Positions 1 to 9,886 of a stretch of 64,000 nucleotides of DNA are shown piece after piece. Each line of letters begins with the position of its first letter. Positions within the stretch are counted from its first letter, which is position 1. Both the position numbers and the translations under genes were made by a program. Source of the DNA: Cyathus striatus (lineage: Eukaryota; Basidiomycota; Agaricomycetes; Agaricales; Nidulariaceae); NCBI GenBank assembly GCA_025738555.1, contig JAOVFP010000005.1, forward strand, positions 4,030,001 through 4,094,000, read 5' to 3'. The notes under the pieces are model-generated. The model did no database searches. It saw only the letters and a program-made list of their open reading frames with translations, and was not told the DNA's origin.

Positions 1-342
1 CAAAAGGAGGCAAGAGGAAGAATGTGCTTAGCGGGAGAAAGAAGAGCAGAAAATACCTAATTTGCATGCGTGCATCTGGAAGGAGCATACCAGGGTGCCA
101 GCGGAACCTATCATGTTTTTCAAGAAAGAGGACATTCTTAACAGGGAATTCAGAGCTCTGGAGGAGGGCACCGAGGATAAGCAAAAAAGTACAGAAGGAA
201 GGACAAGCGGAACTGTTGAAGCTTAGCGTACATTGAGAGCAGACCATGCCTCCGTCAACGCAGCACCAATGGCAATGTTGGCGGGGCCGAAGCCGAGACC
301 GATGAGGTCGAAGACAGTGTTGTTTGTTGAGGGAACACACAT
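1..342 (-). CDS. L-ornithine N5-monooxygenase, 5' part only (runs off the left edge)
   Basis: The likely product hydroxylates the N5 of L-ornithine, using FAD, NADPH and O2, the first committed step of hydroxamate siderophore synthesis (SidA in Aspergillus, Omo1 in Omphalotus). Exon 1 (342 to 232, 37 codons) begins MCVPSTNNTVFDLIGLGFGP and holds the N-terminal FAD-binding GxGxxx(A/N) loop, GLGFGPANIAIG. Intron 231-158 is GT-AG. Exon 2 (157 to 57) encodes VLFLEKHDRFRWHPGML and then LLPDARMQIS, the FLEK...FRWHPGMLL...MQIS block diagnostic of this family. A further donor follows at 56. The NADPH domain and C-terminus lie outside the window. The gene is divergent from the siderophore NRPS and shares its GATA-rich promoter, which strongly supports co-regulation. 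No frame break is visible in the part present. Confidence 0.9.
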
Positions 343-753
343 TTTGGATAGAAGCAGATGGAATGGTGGTAGAGGCAGCAGATGGAAAAAGAGGAGGCAA
401 GAGAAGTGGAGAAATATGACGAGCGTGGAATTAACTTATAGGGCTTGAAGGTTGGGGAAGAAAAGAGCGTGAAAAGAGGAAGACAGTCGAGACAAGGCGA
501 GAAAGAAAGGAGGGTGGAGTCTGGCCACATGGAGAGAGCGACAGGCAAATTTTTACGCGGTTACTGGTCATCCAGAATGTAGTAACAAGCCGGGAGTGCA
601 TGGCCCAACGTACTGGACGGGCGACCATAGACGAGTGCGGCGTTGCGTTTGCAGTTGCAATTCACATCTCGCACATCCTAAAAAGGAAGGTCAATGGATA
701 TAAATGGCAGGCGACGCGCGACTGATCGTTGATGCTTACCGGAACAACATCTA

Positions 754-762
754 ATCAGATAA
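754..762 (+). promoter_or_regulatory. GATA-type iron-regulator site, ATCAGATAA
   Basis: Exact match to the ATCWGATAA consensus bound by fungal iron-repressing GATA factors (Urbs1, SreA, Sre1). It lies between the ornithine monooxygenase and the NRPS genes. Binding is inferred, not shown. Confidence 0.7.
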
Positions 763-776
763 ACGAATAAGTTTTA

Positions 777-785
777 TTATCTGAT
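777..785 (-). promoter_or_regulatory. GATA-type iron-regulator site, ATCAGATAA on the minus strand
   Basis: The plus strand reads TTATCTGAT, the reverse complement of ATCAGATAA. It starts 14 bases after the first site and faces the opposite way, giving an inverted pair. Confidence 0.7.
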
Positions 786-845
786 ATTGTTTCTGATGCC
801 CCTCGCCAAGACAGCCCCCTCCAATCACGGCCAATCTCGTGTTAT

Positions 846-854
846 ATCAGATAA
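846..854 (+). promoter_or_regulatory. GATA-type iron-regulator site, ATCAGATAA
   Basis: Third exact match in the same intergenic region. It lies 10 bases downstream of the second of two CCAAT boxes (821-825 and 831-835). Confidence 0.7.
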
Positions 855-1121
855 GATTACATGTGCATTCTCGTCCGCTTGTCTACTCTGCCAAGGGAGT
901 AACTGGGAGTAACCGCCACGGCGCCATTCATCCCCGCACGTCATCTTGCCTTCACCCCCTCTAATCTACACTTGTCTTCCTTCGGCTCTACCTATCCGAT
1001 CTCTCCCCGAGCCACCCAGCGCCGTGTTATTCATCTTATCCGATAGTACCATGCACGACTCATTCGTCTTCCATCCTCCCATCCTTCTGTATCCCTGCTT
1101 CCATTCACCCACATTTCACTC

Positions 1122-4100
1122 ATGGCCCCACCAGTTTCAGATGATTCCCTCAGTGCCTCCAAGCAGCTGCTACATGGCTACAGTTACCTCCAACTTCCCG
1201 ACCTGTCCGCTGACCGCCTAGCCCGTCATCGTGCGCACTCTGAAAACATCAAAATTTCGCTTCCCGCACACCAGCACTCGTATCTTATTGCCGCTATTTC
1301 TCGTGTTTTGGCCACATATTGTGCCGCATCAGATATTTTGCTCGCAGTCAACGGTCCCGCCAAGTTCCTCCGCGTTAGTTGGCACGAGAATAGCACCTGG
1401 GACGACGTTGTTGCAGCTATAGATCAGAACATTCGAGTTAATGCAGCAGCCTCCATAACGCTAAACTCTATTCGACGCGTCCTTGAACTTGCAGATATCC
1501 AGACTCCTTGCGTTGCACTTTGTCATTTCACGGATACGATACCTTCGTTCCAATCGTCTGAAGAATATCCCATAACTTTTCACTTCGACGAAAAGGGATC
1601 CACCCTATCCCTTACTTCGAATGATAAATTGCTTCATCCTTTGGTATCTGCCCAGGTACTCTTGCAGATTTCTGCGTTAGTCGAACATGCTGCTACCAAT
1701 GGTTCAACACCTATATCCGCTACGCCCTCGCTGCCCGATCAGCTCATGTCGGTCTATCAGCGTGTTTCCAGCAATGAAAGTCTGCGTGATCATTACCCTC
1801 ACGTGCCCATAATGCGCCTCGCAACAGACTATTTAGCTCAGCAAGCCCAGAGTAATCCACATAACATTGCCGTTCGCTGGTATCCAGACCTCTCGGCAGA
1901 GAGCGACAACTTTGCCTTTGAATCCATGACGTATTCTCATCTCAACAACAGAGCAAACCAGATGGCGCGCTGGCTTCTACGACGAGGGCTTGTAGCGGAA
2001 GACAGGGTTGCTATCTGTATGAAGCGCGACCTTAATTATCATACAGCCATGATAGGAGTTCTGAGGGCCGGGGGTTGCTATGTTCCTGTTCGTGATCTAT
2101 TTTCATGTTTTTACATCGTTTCAAGCTAAGTTCTCCCAGATTGATCCTGAGCTTCCAGTCGAGCGCAAGACTTACATAGCTAAAGATGCCAGTGCTCGTT
2201 TCGTGCTCACGACAACTAATATTTCTTCCCCGGAACTCTTCGAAGAATGGACCCTTTATTTGGATGATCCTGCAGTTCAAGCGGACATCAATCTGGAAAG
2301 CGAAGAAGACCCGGCAGCTGCACACCCTGAAGGTCTTGCTTATCTTCTTTATACATCAGGTGAGTATAATGCTGGTTCCATACTCTCATTGAACGTTCAG
2401 CTAACGTTACCTGTAGGAACAACCGGGAATCCAAAGGGCTGTCTGCTCACTCATCACGGCCTCTCGCAAGCTATTCTCGCTTTGAGCAGTGCTGCTGCAG
2501 ACGTTCGTATGGATGACCTTACCAAAGGCCGATACCTCGCAGTTGCATGTCAGTCTTCTCCAGTTTTGTTTTGTTGCAGAAACTGACCCATCATATTCAG
2601 CAATTGCATTCGATGTTCATATCGCCGAAACATTTGTACCTATCTCTCTTGGGATGCCACTCTTCAGCGCTCCTCGCTCCCAACTACTTGAATGTTTGCC
2701 ACTCTATGTCAAGCTTTTGGAAATAACACATCTTGGGATCGTTCCTAGCTTGATCGAAGCAACCATGAATGTCGTTCAAGATGACGACGGTGCAGACGAT
2801 ATGAACTTGCGGTATATAGCAAGTGGTGGTGAAAAGATGAGCGATTCAGTGAGTAGAGTAAAATAATTCCATACGATAAGACTCATGCTCCTTTTCGAAA
2901 GATACTAGACAAATGGGCCAATCACCCTCAAGTTCGATTGGCAAACTTTTACGGTCCAAGCGAGGTTACTATTGGCTGCTGCGCACGTAGAATGTCCCCA
3001 TCGACTCCTAAGGCAAACATCGGTCGTCCTTTTGCAAATGTATCTGGATATGTATGTTGAAACATCGATCTTTACGTTCCTCCGCAGACCATTTTTCATA
3101 GGTTGTTGACTCCGAAATGAATATTCTTCTTCGAGGGGGCATTGGCGAGTTGGTAGTCGAAGGACCTCTCGTTGGCCGTGGATACCACGGAAGGCCAGAT
3201 CTTACCAAGAAAGTGTTTGTGGAATGGCCTAAAAAGGGTTTATGGGGGTATAGAACGGGCGATCTCGTCCGTGAGTGGATGCTTCCATTTTTATGCGATA
3301 ATACTTATGGTAGTACAGGTATCATGCCTGACTCTACTATTGAAATACTCGGGCGTATCGACACGCAGATCAAACTGAGGGGTGTGCGCATCGAATCTGA
3401 GGGTATTTCAGCCATTGTCCGCAAAGCAGCGCCACCGTCCGAAACCTTCATCCTTGACGCTACAACCGTCCTAGCTAAACATCCTGCTATTGGCTCTGAC
3501 CAGCTCGTCACATTTTTTACTTGGGATGGTTCTATCTCCGTAGCTGCCAGGAAATCTACGAACCCCACCGTTGTCTCGCCGCCGCAAGGACTACTGAGGA
3601 AAATTAGAAATATTTGTGATGCTGAACTCGCGAGTTACATGAGACCCAGCCATTTAATTCCTATGAGCTGGCTTCCGCTGAGTTCTAATGGAAAGACTGA
3701 CACCAAAGCTCTCGTGGCCATCTTCAATAGTATCCCAATAGATACCATCGCTAGATTTATGGCGCCTGAGGACCATAGCAGTTCCGGTACGAAAAATCCA
3801 GCATCGAAGTTGGAGACCGATATCTTTGATATTCTCAAGCACCATACAACGCTACCTTTAGAAACTCCGTACTCAGAGCTTAATCTGTTTGAATGTGGCT
3901 TGGATTCTATGGCTGTTATACGGTTTTCGACGGACTTAAAAACGACGTTCGGGCAGCGCGTCTCAGCGTCCGATATCATGAAGCTGCACACGCTCGCCGG
4001 TGTCGCTTCATTGCTACAGTCCGATCTTATCTCCAACAATACAGAGACCACATATGTGGAGCAATTTGCCATTCAGTGGAAAGGCGAAGTCCAAACATCA

Positions 4101-7100
4101 TACGGTTCTTTGGACATTGAAGAACTGCTTCCCCCTTTCACAGTCCAAGAAGGTGTTTTGGCTAGGTCAGCGGATCAGGATACACTCTATGTTCAGCATG
4201 TGTTGCTTCGTATAAATGAGAGTGTATCATTGCCTAGTCTTCAAACAGCATGGCAAAAGGCTGTCGAGCAGCATCCGATTCTAAGGTGTGTTTCTTGTTT
4301 TGAATTTAGTTCTTATTACTAATCCCTGGTTAGAACTATTTTCTACCTAGGCCGCACACTGGTACAACTTGTCCTTCCAGCCAATCAACGCAAAGTTCAT
4401 TGGTCTGAGCAAATTTGCGAAACACATAGCGATGCAGACTTCGCAGAGTGGTTTCTCAGGGGGGAATCATCAGATATAAGCAAAGATATAAACGCCTCAA
4501 TATCACGCATTCCACCTCTGCGACTCAACTGTTATAAGTCGAATACTTTTACGTATATCGTACTCTCCATTCATCATGCTTTGTATGATGGAATTTCTCT
4601 CCCACTCCTAATTTATGATGTTCAACGCGCTTACCTTGGGTCCAAACTCCAACCTACAGCAGTGCATTCGGATGTTCTGAATCAAATCGCTTCTCAGAAT
4701 CTCGCACATGCGCAAACCTTCTGGAATGGGCATTTTAGCGGTTTTATCTGGCCATCTACCATCCTACGAGGTACATCATCATCACACACCCATGGCCGAT
4801 TAACCATCCCATTCGAAACAACGTTAACGGTTTTGAAAGACAAGGCCATTTCTCAACAAGTTACCCTACAGGCGTTGTTGACTGCAGCTTTCGCGAAGCT
4901 TCTTGGTGCTTATATTTATCATTCTGATGACGTTGCGTTCGGGGTATGTCTTCTTGTATCGTTTTCTATGTTATTGTATTTATGTCATTGCTTGCGTAGG
5001 TGATTCGTTCAGGACGTCTTCTGCCGGTTGATAACATCGAATTAGCGATGTGTCCAATGATATGCATCGTTCCTATGCGTGTTAATTTTAAAGAAGCTTC
5101 TGTACTGCGGAATATTCAAGAAGAAATATCACAAATGGTCGAGCATGAGCACATTGCTTTGAGCAAAATACAAAACTGGATTAGACCAGGAAATGCATTG
5201 TTCGAGACGTTATTCTCGGTATCTGTAGCAGAAAAATCATCAAACGGATTATGGGAACTGGTCGAAAGTGAGCCTCCTGAGCCGGACGTACGTTATACTA
5301 TTACCTCTTCATTCCCCGAACCAAACCTGACATTTTATAGTACCCTTTATCTGTGGAAGTCGTTATCAACCCGCAAGATAATTCTCTTCAGATACAAGCA
5401 GCCTGGCTCGAGGGAGATTTGCCGGGTACAATGATCACGGAATTTTTGGAATCTTTCGAAAAAGTCGCCATTCAGCTAGCCTCGGACGAAAAATCAAATA
5501 TAAGCCCAAGCCATTACTTCAGGAATGGTCTCCACAGAGAAGATGAAGAAGGGAACGACCAAACTGAGGTAGACAGTGACTTTGTTATGAATCCCGATCA
5601 AGCGAACCAGCTGTGCACGATAGTAGCAGATTTTCTCAACGTGGATGCTAAGTCAATTGCAAAGAATACCTCATTTATCTCGCTTGGATTAGATTCTATC
5701 AAGTCTGTGGGTCTGGCACGAGCATTGCGGAAATATAATCTTAAGGTGTCTTCTATGGAATTAATGAAGAATGCTAGTATCAAGAAACTTGGACGTTGTC
5801 TCGAGTCTCAGAGTTCTGAATACGTGCATGCTCAGGAAGCTGATAGAAAGCGTCTTTACTCTCTCTCCTTGGCAGGAGTGAGAAAAGCAGTCGCAGCTGA
5901 ACAACTGAAGCTCGCTCCAGAAGACAACGTAGAAGTCTTCCCCACAACAACCCTTCAAGCTGGTATGCTAACCCAGGCAAGCGTTTTTTGAATGGCTGAG
6001 ATAGTGCAACTTACATATCGTTAATAGACGCTAAACTCTGAAGGGGAATTATATACACACGCTTTCGCTACCAAGTTATCTGCAACTGTTGACACAGAGT
6101 GGCTACATTACTCGTGGTTGGAGACTGTTCGTTCGTTGTCTATCTTGCGGACGTCGTTCCATTTCATTGAGGATTCTGGAACTTGGACTATGGCGACACA
6201 CACCACTGGTACACTTGATTGGTCTGTGGACCTATTTAGTACAAATACGGACTGCCGGGACAGGATACAAGCATTTATAGCATCCGTGCGTATGAGCGAT
6301 GTGCATCACTTTTCAAAGCCTCCGATCCGCATCCGACTTTTTAAGCCTGAAACGTCAAGTACTTCGACATCTTCTTACCTTGTGCTTGTTATGCATCATG
6401 CCATATATGATGGAATTTCAATCGGAAAGCTTTTTGGAACTGTGAAAGCTTTTTATCGCCGGGAGGACATTCCCAGCCCTTCACAATATGTGAACCTACT
6501 GAACCACTTCATTTATCAGGAAACGATGGGAACGTCATTTTGGGTGCAAAGACTGAGGGATTTTCATCCAGTTTTTCTATCAAAACGACAAGAGAATAAA
6601 CCTGGGATAACACATACGGTGGTGAAGAGCGTAATCTTCGATCGTAGTCAGTTGGAAGACGTTCTACATCGAGGGGCCATTACACTCCAGTGTATTGGAC
6701 AGGCGGCCTGGGCTAAATTGGTCGCCAGCCTAGCCAAATCTTCTGACGTTGTCTTTGGGCATGTAGTATCTGGTCGAACTATGCCAGGGGCAGAAGCTGT
6801 TATTGGACCTGTTTTGGTAAGCTTTCGATTTGCCTTCTCATCCAACGCACATGTGTTTAACACAGAAACAGAACACCATCCCATGCAGAATTCAGCTACA
6901 AAACGGAATTAGCAACCTGAAACTTCTTCAGAAAATACATAGGAGTAATATTGAAGTCATGGCGTGGCAGCAATCTTCTTTAAGATCCATCCACAAGAAG
7001 CTGCAAGTAGAGAAGCTGTGGGATAGTCTTTTTATGTTCCAACCTGCGGATATGCACGAGACTGAGGAGGAGCCACTGTGGGATTTCATATCCACAGGAG

Positions 7101-9142
7101 ACAGCGAAGTAAAGATCCAGGTTTGTCTATTCGAACTGCACTTTATGGGCATTTAGCTAATGTATTTTTTACCTAGTACCCCTTAAACGTCGAGCTTCAT
7201 CAGCGCCAAGAAGGATTTGAGATTCGTTGCGCATGTCGTTCCGACTATTTCACCGCCATTGAAGCACAGGACTTGGTGTTGCAATTCCAACAATTCCTGC
7301 AAAATATGGTAAATCATCCGGACGAGGTCTTGCAACAAGGCATAGTCCAGGATAATGATCGAAAGGCGGATAGACATAACGTGTCCAATAATGGCAACAT
7401 TGGTATCTCTGCCCATATTTCCATCCCCCCAGCGTTTGCGGAGTTGCTGGCGGCAATCACGAAGGTTCCCATAGAACAAATATCATCTGAAAGTCCTCTC
7501 GCTGCTCTTGGTATCGATTCCATCACTGCGATACAAATGGCGGCTAGATGTAGGAACGCGGGAATAAAAATATCTGCGAGCGACGTTGCGACAAGCCATA
7601 CAGTTGGGGATGTGGTTGCAAGGATCACTGACTTTGAGAAACAAGTTGCCAAACAGAGATATCGAATTAACATTTCTGATGAAGAACGAAAGACGCTTCT
7701 TACAAAATTCGGAGACAAAGCTGGTTCTATCGAATGCATTACTCCTGCATCTCCCGGTATGAAGTGGTTGATTGGCGCCTGGCAGAGAAGTCAGCGCACA
7801 CGCTTTCAACATGCTTTTGCCTTTAAGCTTTCTAATGTTTGCGATGACGGCAAGTTAAAATATGCATGGGGAAAGCTTGTTGAACGACATGCAATTCTAC
7901 GATCTACTTTCGCATCGACGAACGATGGACGTGAATTGAGAGTCGTAACATTCGCATCTGGCGTCCAAGACCCTACCTGGGAAGAAAAAAGTGCTGATTT
8001 AGTATCTGTCATAGAGGAGATGAAGAACCTCGTATCAAATCCTCCACCTACCACCCAGGTACCCACGAGAGCACGTCTTTTGCGTTTCCGTGAAGAACGA
8101 TATCTTGTTCTCCATTTGCATCATTTCCAATACGATGCTTGGAGTCTCCAACTGCTAGCACATGACCTTTCGTGTCTATATAGGGACGTCGCGCCCAGTT
8201 CTTCTAGCGATATGTCTTCTTTCCTCGAGTTATGTGTACCTATTTCAGCGCATTTAAAAGAGCAAGAAGAATATTGGAGGAGGATGTTCCCGCCGGCATT
8301 CATTCCCACACCATTCCCTCGACTTGCGGGTGATGCTGAAGTTCAAATGCAGGAGCGGACAATTATCACTATAGAGGACGCCTTGCCTCAAGCCAGTATC
8401 CTCGAAGAACGCGCACGGTCATTGCACGTTTCGTTACAAGCAGTGTTCCTCGCGTGCTGGGCACAGATACAGGCCAATGCGTCTTCATCCGCCGAGTCTA
8501 CATTTGGGTTATGGCATTCCGGAAGGACAGGTGCAATAGATGATATAGCAAGACTCGCTGCACCATGCATCAATATTTTGCCCCTTTTCGTTTCCGGACT
8601 GACTGGAGATAGGCTTTTCAACATCGCTCAACAAATCCAAAGGGCATTGAAAGAGCGTTCGTCTATAGTGGAGCAAACTGAGCTCGTTAACATCAACAAG
8701 TGGATCGGAGCCGAGGAAAAGCCGTTATGCAACGTCTTCGTCAACATTGTTAGAGTTGCTCCAGACGTAAATGAGGGGTTAGATGTCATTGAGCCTGTTG
8801 AAGTAAGTTTATCAGTACGTTAGATTGTGAGAAGTGCCTAAACATGAAATAGGTGCCTTATTGTGCACCAGAGATAACAACTAAAGAAACTAATTCAGTA
8901 GTTGAAAGGTTACATGTAACAGAGCTCATTCAGGTATGTGTTTATAAGCTGCCGTATATTCAATTAATTGACACCGTATACAGGATGATCTTCTAATCGA
9001 TATCGCATATGTTGCCAAGAAAGACACGATCCTAATGTCAGTTGATGCAGCTGCGAAAACGATGAACAGTGCTCAGGCGAAGAACATTATCTATCAATGG
9101 GCACGGCTTGTGAGCGAAATACTCAACTGTAGTACCACGTAG
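1122..9142 (+). CDS. NPS2: Siderophore nonribosomal peptide synthetase (basidioferrin/ferrichrome-type, A-T-C-T-C-T-C)
   Basis: The likely product assembles a hydroxamate siderophore from acylated N5-hydroxyornithine. About 14 introns join into a protein of roughly 2,400 residues. The adenylation domain shows A3 YTSGTTGNPKG, A5 NFYGPSE, A7 YRTGDLV, A8 GRIDTQIKLRG and A10 NGKTD. Three carrier domains follow, with phosphopantetheine serines in GLDSMAV (near 3,900), LGLDSIKSV (near 5,690) and LGIDSITAI (near 7,510). Each is followed by a condensation domain: HHALYDG (near 4,580), HHAIYDG (near 6,400) and HHFQYDA (near 8,120). There is one A domain and no thioesterase, the layout known for Omphalotus Fso1 and Ceriporiopsis NPS2, which makes trimeric basidioferrin. 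The frame stays open at every junction I checked. Intron 5977-6027 is GC-AG. The exact acyl group and product cannot be read from sequence. Confidence 0.9.
5977..6027 (+). other. GC-AG intron in the siderophore NRPS
   Basis: The exon ends CCCAG and the intron begins GCAAGC and ends AATAG. Splicing here gives LQAGMLTQ followed by TLNSEGELYTH, the expected start of a condensation domain. Using the nearby GT in GGTATGC instead would delete the conserved MLTQ. Confidence 0.75.
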
Positions 9143-9167
9143 CCATACATATTTAAATACGACTTAA

Positions 9168-9775
9168 CTAATGACCTCTGCGAGCGACGTTGATACAATC
9201 CTCCTCTAGCCCTTTTATCCATTGTACATCTATTCCAGAATCCTTAAGTCTTTGTGCACCTTCACACACCACAAAATCGTCTGGTTCTCCCACACCTATG
9301 AAACAACGTTTAATATTGGTAGAGATGAGGGCGTCCGAGCAAGGAGATAAGCCGGATGTTCTAATGGAGCATGGTTCCATTGTTGTGTACACCTCCGCAC
9401 GAGCAAGCAGGGAGTCTACATTCAGCTGGGAGGTATCTGTATGAGGAAAGAGGTGGGCTAGGTCTTCGCGAGTAAGCGAGCAAGCTTTCGATAGAGCATT
9501 TGCCTCGGCATGTGTATTCCCAGGTAGCTCTCTAGAGTACCCTGTGGCGAGGACGACTGGAGATGTATGTTCTGAGGGCCATTGAACGGTAATAACACAT
9601 CCTACGCAAAATGCTGTGCGCGTTGGGATACATTTCTTGGCTTCTTCTAGAGCTAGTCGTAAGAAGTGAATATGGAGTTCTATCAAATGGAGTATGAATA
9701 TGCGATAACAAGCCAAGGTCTGAAGGAGGATAGGTTACCAGCGCTAGATGAAGACGGAACCGTTGACTCGGACAT
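9168..9775 (-). CDS. RibD-like/cytidine deaminase-family protein
   Basis: This is a zinc-dependent deaminase of the cytidine/deoxycytidylate superfamily, closest by motif to the pyrimidine deaminase of riboflavin synthesis (RibD N-terminal domain, fungal Rib2). Exon 1 (9775 to 9739) encodes MSESTVPSSSSA. GT-AG intron 9738-9680 follows. Exon 2 then reads ELHIHFLRLALEEAKKC, which is better than an intronless start because it restores the family's N-terminal helix. The zinc ligands are visible as HAEANAL (His and catalytic Glu) and PCSIRTSGLSPC (two Cys). The length is about 182 residues, the deaminase alone, with no reductase domain. The riboflavin role is inferred. Its stop codon lies only 25 bases from that of the convergent NRPS. 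Confidence 0.8.
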
Positions 9776-9886
9776 GGAGGTTATTACCAAGTGGTTACTT
9801 AATACTCAGGCTGAATTGGGTTGCTTAGTCAGCACTTGTGGCTGCAAACTTCAAGCGGCTTGATTCCATTCCAACACCCAACCACA

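Larger units (their letters stand above)
343..1121. promoter_or_regulatory. Shared divergent promoter of the ornithine monooxygenase and siderophore NRPS genes
   Basis: This 779-base gap separates the two start codons (342 on the minus strand, 1122 on the plus strand). It contains three exact ATCAGATAA sites, one near match TTATCCGAT at 1036-1044, and CCAAT boxes at 821-825 and 831-835. No supported gene lies inside it. The 3' part (about 940-1121) is pyrimidine-rich, as expected for a fungal 5' UTR. Confidence 0.75.

Noticed and set aside
821..854. A full HapX-type composite site (CCAAT plus a fixed spacer to a GATA-like half-site)
   Set aside because: The spacing from either CCAAT box to the nearest GAT does not fit the 12-base spacer reported for Aspergillus, so only separate CCAAT and GATA sites are claimed.
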